The notes beneath the pieces are model-generated. The model searched no databases. It saw nothing but the letters and a program-made list of their open reading frames with translations, and was not told where the DNA came from. The position numbers were made by a program, and so were the translations under genes. 8,712 nucleotides of DNA from an uncultured Marvinbryantia sp. (GTDB lineage Bacteria; Bacillota; Clostridia; Lachnospirales; Lachnospiraceae), in contig CAKRON010000103.1 of NCBI GenBank assembly GCA_934373455.1, positions 1 to 8,712 on the forward strand, read 5' to 3'. This document shows, piece by piece, positions 1-5,237 of this stretch; the stretch's first letter is position 1; each line of letters begins with the position of its first letter.

Positions 1-983
1 GTGCGAATGTCGTGGCTCATATTAAATAAAAATCTCGTCTTAGCCTCATTCGCACTTTTAGCCTGTTCTGCTGATCTTTGCAATTCATCGGTATAATGCC
101 TCTCTCGATACTTCTTGCTAAACTGAAGGTAAAAAATCATAGCAACCATTAATGAAAGCATATAGGCCACAGCCGCTAATGTAAACCAATACGAAGCAGG
201 AATCCAGCCAGTCAAAGGTACAATATCAAAATACCAAGTATTGTTTGGAACCTGGCATTCTACTGTAAGACTTTTCTCAGGCATATTCCCCTGACTTTTT
301 GCCATGACGACCTTTTCACCACTATTGTCATCATAATTCCATATTTCATAACAAAAGTCCGCATCACTTAACCGTTCCAGTTCCATTTCATCTATGAACT
401 TATCCCAGTCGATAACCAGGATCACAAATCCCCAGAAATCACTGTCCCCATCATTCTCTGTCTGGTAAATCGGATTGAACAGTAAGGCTCCTGTTCCACC
501 TTGTTTCAGCTTATAAGGACCACCGAGCAGATAATCTCTGATTTCTTTTGCCTGATTCGCATCATTTTTTCTCTCATGTACGTTCAGCATATCCAGCCCC
601 AACGCTTCCTGGTTTTCCTGTTGTGGGTAAACATTTGTAATAATTCCCTCTGGTGCCAGTTCAAATGCTTTTACCACTCCGGTTTCATTTGGAATCATTT
701 GCGCTAATTTGGCGAAATCATTCTCATTCAACTCATACCCGGCATTTATCACATTACCCAGGAATTCAGAAACTAGCACATATTTATCCAGCTCTGATGT
801 AATTCGCCTTACTGTACTTCTTGCAGCATAAACGGCATTTCTTTTCACCTCTTTTTCCGTAGAACTGGCAATGATACTGCCAATGAGAAGTACAATTAGA
901 AAAGAAATTAATCCTACCACATAACAATACTTTTTTATTCTTTTTGTATCAGTATTCTTTTTCAAATTATTTATCTGTTCCAT
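1..983 (-). CDS. CHASE-domain sensor histidine kinase, 5' part (truncated by window edge)
   Basis: An uninterrupted frame of 327 codons begins at ATG 983 and leaves the window at base 1. A first membrane helix lies at about residues 19-40. An extracellular region of about 215 residues follows and resembles a CHASE ligand-binding domain, with the stretch FELAPEGIITNVYP near 107-120 and GGTGALLFNPIY near 162-173. A second helix lies at about 265-286. A charged, helical linker then leads to a histidine-kinase H-box, FLFNMSHDIR, with phospho-acceptor His324. The catalytic ATPase domain and any receiver lie outside the window. The family senses small extracellular ligands and autophosphorylates. 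The start overlaps the end of the upstream diguanylate cyclase frame by 17 bases, which suggests translational coupling. The start is favoured because it puts a short basic segment before the first helix; the ribosome site (GGGAAAGAG) is weak. TTG at 965 is an alternative start. Confidence 0.87.
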   Translation of the reverse strand, partial: MEQINNLKKNTDTKRIKKYCYVVGLISFLIVLLIGSIIASSTEKEVKRNAVYAARSTVRRITSELDKYVLVSEFLGNVINAGYELNENDFAKLAQMIPNETGVVKAFELAPEGIITNVYPQQENQEALGLDMLNVHERKNDANQAKEIRDYLLGGPYKLKQGGTGALLFNPIYQTENDGDSDFWGFVILVIDWDKFIDEMELERLSDADFCYEIWNYDDNSGEKVVMAKSQGNMPEKSLTVECQVPNNTWYFDIVPLTGWIPASYWFTLAAVAYMLSLMVAMIFYLQFSKKYRERHYTDELQRSAEQAKSANEAKTRFLFNMSHDIR

Positions 984-1719
984 CTATACTCTTTCCCATT
1001 GCATTTCCCATATTCTCATACATCATCTTGTCTGCCTGATTAATCGCCTCTGTAATCGGATGTATACCGCAGACACCGCCAATACTGACAGAAAGATGTA
1101 AATCCGGATATTCAGAAACTATAATGCTTTCAACTGCATCTTTTATCTTTTTGTTTTTTTCTCTCATGTATTCTTCTGACATCTGCGGAAAGAGTAATAA
1201 AAACTCATCTCCTCCATATCGGATCAGAATATCTGTACTCCGGATACAGGACTGAATCGCTGATGCAATATCTCTCAATATCACATCTCCTGCCGGATGT
1301 CCATATGTATCATTTATCTGTTTGAACCAATCTACATCTATAAGCTCCACACATTCCATTCCTTCCATGTAAGGAAGATATATATCGAAATAATGTCTGG
1401 TATATGCGCCAGTCAAGGGATCGGAAAACAATTTTCTGTTCTCTTCACGACTTCTGTCCAGTAAAAATCTGGTTCCGTTCGCATCAATCCAGCGTCCCTC
1501 ATTCATTTTTGAAAGCATTTCGAGCACACATGGTGTTCCATTAACGCAAAGATATCTCGCAGTCACATAATACATATCTGTTTTTGTATATTCCAGCTTA
1601 TTCAGCATCGTCTTCTGCGCAAGGGCACGTGCCGAGATACAATTTGCACAATTTTCACAATGATTCCAAAACCTGGCGCACTGCTGTTTTGTTCTCCGTA
1701 AAACTCCATTATCGTCCAC
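967..1719 (-). CDS. GGDEF diguanylate cyclase segment, probably 5'-truncated and fused to a decayed gene
   Basis: The frame encodes 250 residues. A cysteine-rich front end has Cys14, 21, 24 and 27 (CX6CX2CX2C), then a short sensor-like region to about residue 95. A complete GGDEF domain follows: DPLTGAYTRHYFD near 100-112, the metal-binding IDVD at 127-130, and YGGDEF with GGDEF at 169-173. The inhibitory site RXXD (Arg160-Asp163) sits exactly five residues before GGDEF. Such domains make cyclic di-GMP from two GTP in the cytoplasm and are product-inhibited through RXXD. The only upstream start is GTG 1719, without a convincing ribosome site. Its first ten codons look like sequence from the neighbouring response regulator, not a native cyclase N-terminus. 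So the catalytic half is intact on paper, but the true 5' end and promoter appear deleted. It could still be translated from a read-through transcript, or be dead. The kinase start overlaps its last codons. Confidence 0.62.
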   Translation of the reverse strand: MDDNGVLRRTKQQCARFWNHCENCANCISARALAQKTMLNKLEYTKTDMYYVTARYLCVNGTPCVLEMLSKMNEGRWIDANGTRFLLDRSREENRKLFSDPLTGAYTRHYFDIYLPYMEGMECVELIDVDWFKQINDTYGHPAGDVILRDIASAIQSCIRSTDILIRYGGDEFLLLFPQMSEEYMREKNKKIKDAVESIIVSEYPDLHLSVSIGGVCGIHPITEAINQADKMMYENMGNAMGKSIDGTDK

Positions 1720-1729
1720 GAAAATTCGC

Positions 1730-2147
1730 GGTTCTCCGGGGTTGTTGCCTCCATTGCATCTTTCAGACGATGAAAATCCTTATGGCTCAGACCGTCAAAA
1801 CAACTCAAATCTTCAATATTCATAACAGAATAACGGTATTGTGGTGGTTCGTTCCAGTTCACAACATTTGCCAGTCCGGAAACAGCATCGTAATCAAACT
1901 GGATTCCGCCATTTAAAGACGCAAAAAACTCCATCTTTTCCCGCATAGACTCCAACATTCGTTGTGCACGATCACTGTGCGGCACATTTGTTTTCTGCAT
2001 TACTTCTGCCACCAGACGCTCTGCCTCATACCGATATGCATTCTCTCCCATATCGTACCGTGCCGCTATTCTAAGCTGTGGTTCAATTTCTCTCAGACAT
2101 TTTAAAAGCTGTGGATTAAATGCACCGCATTCACCGGTAAGAATCTT
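1730..2147 (-). pseudogene. HD-GYP C-terminal tail and linker-domain fragment
   Basis: The frame resumes family similarity at KILTGECGAFNPQLLKCL (about 2147-2094), the usual end of an HD-GYP domain in these regulators. It continues through RYDMGENAYRYEAERLVAE and a linker domain with FFASLNGGIQFDYD and ends its recognisable part at TTPENREFS (about 1730). The frame stays open to 1602, but the residues after that point read as out-of-frame sequence. The segment is in a different frame from both the HD fragment upstream and the cyclase downstream. ATG 2051 inside it is unlikely to be a real start. Confidence 0.7.
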
Positions 2148-2449
2148 ATGATCTTAAATTCTTCCTGCGTCAGTTTACCCGGTTTATTTAAAATACTTTC
2201 TGGAATCTTAATCTTTCCTATATCATGCAGCGCAGAAGCTGTTGTAATTGTAACAATATCTTCTTCAGATAAATGATATTCATTTGTTTTCTTAATTAAC
2301 TGACGTAATAAAAGCTCTGTCACTGTGCGGATATGAATGATATGCTCTCCGCTCTCACTGTTACGAAACTCCACCACATGACTTAAAATACCAATCATCA
2401 GATTATTATTTTCTTCTTTTTCATAGATCTGATCCGAAACCATCTGCAT
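2102..2449 (-). pseudogene. HD-GYP domain N-terminal fragment
   Basis: This frame gives 115 residues. It starts with a linker helix (MQMVSDQIYEKEENN), then ILSHVVEFRNSESGEH, and the metal-binding ASALHDIGKIKIP with His75-Asp76. It then runs through NKPGKLTQEEFKII (88-101), after which it turns into unrelated residues and stops at 2102. The helix belongs in frame with upstream codons (ANQKKL) that lie inside the receiver fragment, so ATG 2449 is not the ancestral start. The GYP half of the domain, with the remaining metal ligands, is absent. Confidence 0.75.
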
Positions 2450-2592
2450 TAGTTTCTTCTGATTTGCATATAGATTGCCTGCTGACCATTTTCTGCCTGC
2501 ACATATTCATATTCATCACCAAGAATTGCTATCAAAAGCTGACGATTTATCTCGGCATCATCAACAATCATTATTTTCGATTTTATCTTCAT
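2449..2592 (-). pseudogene. Receiver-domain N-terminal fragment, 47 codons
   Basis: ATG 2592 follows AGGAG at 11 bases and opens a frame that stops at TAA 2449. The product begins MKIKSKIMIVDDAEINRQLL, a typical receiver-domain first strand with the acidic pair Asp11-Asp12. It continues to AENGQQAIYM at residues 33-42, where similarity ends and five unrelated residues precede the stop. A normal receiver is about 120 residues; the phospho-acceptor Asp, the Thr/Ser switch residue and the conserved Lys are all missing. The stop TAA overlaps the ATG of the next fragment (TAATG). Confidence 0.75.
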
Positions 2593-2648
2593 ACGTACCG
2601 GCGCTCCTATTCTTATGTTTCAAGACATACTTTCATAATATCAACTTT

Positions 2649-2677
2649 ATTATATTCATCTTCCAATATTTTGAAAA
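2649..2677 (-). promoter_or_regulatory. Sigma-A-type promoter upstream of the decayed response regulator
   Basis: On the minus strand, TTTTCA (2677-2672) and a perfect TATAAT (2654-2649) are separated by 17 bases. The start codon at 2592 is about 57 bases downstream of the -10 box. A second TATAAT-like box sits further upstream at about 2684-2689, with a poor -35. The promoter would drive the fragments, the cyclase and perhaps the kinase as one transcript. Confidence 0.5.
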
Positions 2678-2766
2678 GTATTATATTCACCATGAAATTT
2701 TAAGAAAGTTCATTCAAAATTCTCTTGCAAGTCCCGGATCAGAATTTTGGTCTGATTTACAGACAC

Positions 2767-2801
2767 AAAATGGGCGACAAACTTTAAAAAGAAGTCGCCC
2801 A
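2767..2801 (-). terminator. Intrinsic terminator after thiC
   Basis: The arms TGGGCGAC and GTCGCCCA (2794-2801 and 2771-2778) form a perfect 8-bp GC-rich stem with a 15-base loop. On the minus strand the stem is followed by TTTTGTG. It sits about 60 bases past the thiC stop and separates thiC from the signalling genes. On the plus strand no T tract follows, so it is read as one-directional. Confidence 0.75.
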
Positions 2802-2862
2802 ATGTCTTTAAATTCAAGAATTCAATAATAAATATGCTTTTCGAATCGACTGTATTTAAGAT

Positions 2863-4173
2863 TTACAGGATATCTATATATTCTCCGGCTAACGCTTTGT
2901 TCATACTTCTCACTGCACAGAATTTTCCGCACATACTGCATGTATCGCTGTGATCATCTTCCGGTTTTCTGCTGTTGCGGATTGCTTTTGCTGTTTCAGG
3001 ATCCAGTGCACAGGCATATTGTTCATCCCAGTCAAGAACACGACGTGCATCAGCCATTCTATCATCGATCTCTCTCGCTCCAGGAATACCTTTGGCAATA
3101 TCTGCCGCATGTGCTGCAATCTTAGAGGCAATGATTCCCTGTTTTGTGTCTTCTACATTCGGAAGCGCAAGATGTTCTGCAGGTGTAACATAGCAGAGGA
3201 AAGCAGCACCGTTCATCGCAGCAACAGCACCTCCGATAGCTGCGGTGATATGATCATATCCCGGAGCAATATCTGTTACAAGAGGACCAAGTACATAGAA
3301 TGGTGCTCCCATACAGATCGTCTGTTGTACTTTCATATTAGCAGCAACCTGATCAAGCGGAACATGTCCAGGACCTTCCACCATGACCTGCACATTGTGA
3401 TCCCATGCACGTTTTGTCAGTTCTCCAAGACGAACCAGTTCCTCTATCTGACATACATCCGTTGCATCAGCAAGACATCCAGGACGACAGGCATCACCGA
3501 GAGAAATCGTTACATCATATTCCTCACAAATATCAAGGATTTCATCATAGTACTCATAAAATGGATTCTCTTCTCCGGTCATACTCATCCATGCGAATAC
3601 GAGACTTCCTCCTCGGCTTACGATATTCATTTTACGTTTATGTTTTTTAATTTGTTCGATTGTTTTTCTTGTAATTCCGCAGTGCAGTGTCACAAAATCC
3701 ACACCATCTTCTGCATGCATACGAATTACATCTATAAAATCATGAGCCGTCAGCGTTGCCAGATCTCTCTGATAATGAATAACACTGTCATAAACAGGAA
3801 CTGTTCCTATCATAACCGGGCATTCAGCAGTAAGCTTCTGACGGAATGGCTGTGTGTTTCCATGACTGGAAAGATCCATAATTGCTTCTGCTCCAAGCTC
3901 TACCGCACTCATTACCTTTTGCATCTCGATGTCATAATCTTTGCAGTCACGTGAAACTCCGAGGTTTACATTGATCTTTGTACGAAGCATGCTTCCGACG
4001 CCTTCCGGATCCAGACATTTATGCTTCTTGTTTGCACAAATTGCAACTTTTCCTTCTGCAACAAGCTTCATCAGCTTATCGGTTTCCATATGTTCTTTTT
4101 CAGCTACTTTTTTCAGTTCCGGCGTAAGAATTCCTTTACGCGCCGCATCCATTTGGGTTGTGTAGTTACTCAT
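2863..4173 (-). CDS. thiC: Phosphomethylpyrimidine synthase ThiC
   Basis: The 436-residue protein matches the short form of ThiC, the cytosolic radical-SAM enzyme that converts aminoimidazole ribotide to HMP-phosphate for thiamine synthesis. Visible family marks are INVNLGVS (68-74), DLSSHGNTQ (100-108), [11 protein letters not shown] (158-168), [11 protein letters not shown] (186-196), [10 protein letters not shown] (230-239), [10 protein letters not shown] (266-275) and a C-terminal Fe-S motif, Cys412-Cys415-Cys419. The motif spacing is CX2CX3C, one residue tighter than the CX2CX4C of the well-studied long enzymes; I believe this is usual for the short clostridial and archaeal type. The start ATG 4173 has GGAGG nine bases upstream. 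The gene stands alone between its own riboswitch leader and a terminator. The TPP riboswitch argues for true thiC, not the related benzimidazole-synthesis paralogue BzaF. Confidence 0.96.
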   Translation of the reverse strand: MSNYTTQMDAARKGILTPELKKVAEKEHMETDKLMKLVAEGKVAICANKKHKCLDPEGVGSMLRTKINVNLGVSRDCKDYDIEMQKVMSAVELGAEAIMDLSSHGNTQPFRQKLTAECPVMIGTVPVYDSVIHYQRDLATLTAHDFIDVIRMHAEDGVDFVTLHCGITRKTIEQIKKHKRKMNIVSRGGSLVFAWMSMTGEENPFYEYYDEILDICEEYDVTISLGDACRPGCLADATDVCQIEELVRLGELTKRAWDHNVQVMVEGPGHVPLDQVAANMKVQQTICMGAPFYVLGPLVTDIAPGYDHITAAIGGAVAAMNGAAFLCYVTPAEHLALPNVEDTKQGIIASKIAAHAADIAKGIPGAREIDDRMADARRVLDWDEQYACALDPETAKAIRNSRKPEDDHSDTCSMCGKFCAVRSMNKALAGEYIDIL

Positions 4174-4204
4174 GTTACATTTCCTCCAATCTTACATTTA
4201 ACAT

Positions 4205-4233
4205 AAAAAGGATCCTCACCTGAGTGAGGACCC
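4205..4233 (-). terminator. Riboswitch-controlled intrinsic terminator in the thiC leader
   Basis: The minus strand carries GGGTCCTCAC, a four-base loop and GTGAGGATCC (10 bp including one G-U pair), followed by five T. It lies between the TPP aptamer and the thiC start, 31 bases before the ATG. This is the expected position for the off-state hairpin of a transcription-terminating riboswitch. Confidence 0.85.
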
Positions 4234-4290
4234 TGCCAATTGTCGAAAGTATATAAAGACATCAAATATCTTTATCAATCTATCCTATAC

Positions 4291-4380
4291 GTTCCCTCCG
4301 TTGGCATTATCCAAATCAGGTTTTTCTGGGTCGAGACGGTATCACATCTCCTCTCAGCCGGATCTAACCAGCTCCCCTTC
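4291..4380 (-). promoter_or_regulatory. TPP riboswitch aptamer (THI element)
   Basis: Read on the minus strand, the segment contains AAGGGGAGC at its 5' end. It then has CTGAGAGG (4357-4350), the pyrimidine-binding loop, and ACCTGATTTGGATAATGCC with CAACGGAGGGAA (about 4322-4292), the pyrophosphate-binding half. These match the thi-box consensus closely. The usual CTGG/CCAG helix appears as TTGG/CCAA, a base-paired substitution. With TPP bound, the downstream hairpin at 4205-4233 should form and stop transcription before thiC. Confidence 0.95.
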
Positions 4381-4409
4381 GACTATATTTAATTTTCGTG
4401 CATAATCCT

Positions 4410-4438
4410 ATTATGAACCAAAAAAGAGAAAAATGCAA
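4410..4438 (-). promoter_or_regulatory. Candidate promoter for thiC leader
   Basis: On the minus strand TTGCAT (4438-4433) and CATAAT (4415-4410) are 17 bases apart. Transcription would begin near 4403, about 25 bases before the aptamer. The -10 differs from consensus at one position; the -35 is weak. The box pair overlaps the putative terminator of the upstream operon. Confidence 0.4.
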
Positions 4439-4449
4439 GAAGATTTCTC
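4420..4449 (-). terminator. Weak intrinsic terminator after the SDR gene
   Basis: The minus strand reads GAGAAA, a 12-base loop, TTTCTC and then TTTTTT. The six-pair AT-rich stem is marginal but well placed, starting 11 bases after the SDR stop. It overlaps the candidate thiC promoter, so some read-through into the thiC leader is possible. Confidence 0.4.
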
Positions 4450-4460
4450 GTTTTATAAGC

Positions 4461-5216
4461 TTAAAAAATTGTATAACCTCCATCCACAGCCAACGCTGCG
4501 CCATGAATAAAACTTGATTCATCCGATGCCAGAAATGCTATTGCCTGTGCAACTTCTATCGGCTCTCCAGGTCGTTTTGCCGGACTCATTCCCATCTTCA
4601 TAGTAACCGGATGCTGTGGAATAGCAAGTACACGCGCAATCATTTCCGTTGCAATCGGTCCTGGAAGTACCGCATTGATACGAACGCCTGTCCTGCCATG
4701 ATCCAAGGACATCTGGCGTGTCAGTCCCAGAAGACCATGTTTTGCAGAGGTATAGGCAAGCCCTCCGCGTCCAGCCGCCGTAGAAGCCATAGATGCTACA
4801 TTGACAATCGTTCCTGCCCCCTGTTCTTCCATAATCGGGATCACTTTTTTACAGAGAACAAATGGAGCGGTAAGATTGGTAGCAAGTACCTTATTCCATT
4901 CATCCATTGTAATCTGATTCATATTCGCAGTGCTTCCTCCTATTCCTGCGTTATTTACAAGAATATCAATTTTTCCAAATGTATCTTTTGTCGTATTAAC
5001 AAGATGTTCCAGACTTTCATCTGATGTGACATCAGTTTTGCAAAAGATTGCTTCTCCTCCGGCTGCTCTGATTTCTTCAACTACAGCTGCTCCCAGTTCC
5101 TCTTTTGTTCCAACTACAACTACTTTAGCACCTTCTTTTGCAAAAAGTTCTGCCGTTGCTTTTCCAATTCCTCTGGTAGATCCGGTTATAATTGCCACTT
5201 TATTCTCTAACTTCAT
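4461..5216 (-). CDS. Short-chain dehydrogenase/reductase (SDR, classical FabG-like type)
   Basis: The 251-residue protein is the normal length for a classical SDR, a soluble NAD(P)-dependent oxidoreductase that interconverts alcohols and ketones. It shows the nucleotide-binding TGSTRGIG (11-18), TDV at 61-63, NNAG (88-91), Asn114, the catalytic triad Ser142, Tyr155 and Lys159 in YTSAK, NAVLPGPIATEM (181-192) and a C-terminal VDGGYTIF. Thr37-Lys38 after the second strand lacks the acidic residue typical of NAD users, so NADP(H) is somewhat favoured. The start has AAGGAG seven bases upstream. It is the second gene of an operon, 21 bases after the fused flavoenzyme. That makes reduction or oxidation of a carbonyl made or used by that enzyme the likely job. 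It is not placed with fatty-acid genes, so FabG itself is unlikely. The substrate is unknown. Confidence 0.9.
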   Translation of the reverse strand: MKLENKVAIITGSTRGIGKATAELFAKEGAKVVVVGTKEELGAAVVEEIRAAGGEAIFCKTDVTSDESLEHLVNTTKDTFGKIDILVNNAGIGGSTANMNQITMDEWNKVLATNLTAPFVLCKKVIPIMEEQGAGTIVNVASMASTAAGRGGLAYTSAKHGLLGLTRQMSLDHGRTGVRINAVLPGPIATEMIARVLAIPQHPVTMKMGMSPAKRPGEPIEVAQAIAFLASDESSFIHGAALAVDGGYTIF

Positions 5217-5237
5217 AATACGTCTCCTTTTTTATGT

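Larger units (their letters stand above)
1690..2592 (-). pseudogene. Decayed response regulator, REC plus HD-GYP plus C-terminal linker domain
   Basis: Read from 2592 downward, one recognisable protein family appears in successive frames. It starts with a receiver-domain beginning (2592-2449), then a helix and HD-GYP beginning (2449 to about 2156), then an HD-GYP end with a C-terminal linker domain (about 2144-1730). A shorter stretch, RIFVDDNGVLR, lies in yet another frame (about 1728-1696) before the cyclase sequence takes over. Relatives I know from Lachnospiraceae carry about 75-80 residues more at each of the first two junctions. Those missing parts would contain the receiver phospho-acceptor Asp and the HHERXDGXGYP motif of the HD-GYP phosphodiesterase. 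No intact product can be made. The ancestor would have been a phospho-regulated c-di-GMP phosphodiesterase or a related regulator. The reading of lesions depends on recalled family architecture; the frame changes and absent motifs are directly visible. Confidence 0.8.

Noticed and set aside
501..707. Plus-strand frame of 68 codons
   Set aside because: It is antisense to the CHASE domain of the histidine kinase, which has an unbroken 327-codon frame with clear features.
2950..3954. A 334-codon plus-strand frame opposite thiC
   Set aside because: It is fully antisense to a clear thiC, has a composition unlike a real protein (many Cys, Ser, Ile) and no ribosome site.
2863..4173. Reading thiC as bzaF (benzimidazole synthase)
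   Set aside because: A TPP riboswitch, not a cobalamin riboswitch, precedes it, and no cobalamin genes are nearby.
4174..4187. ATG-TAA start-stop pair just after the thiC ribosome site
   Set aside because: It is only two bases from GGAGG, too close for initiation, and is most likely chance.
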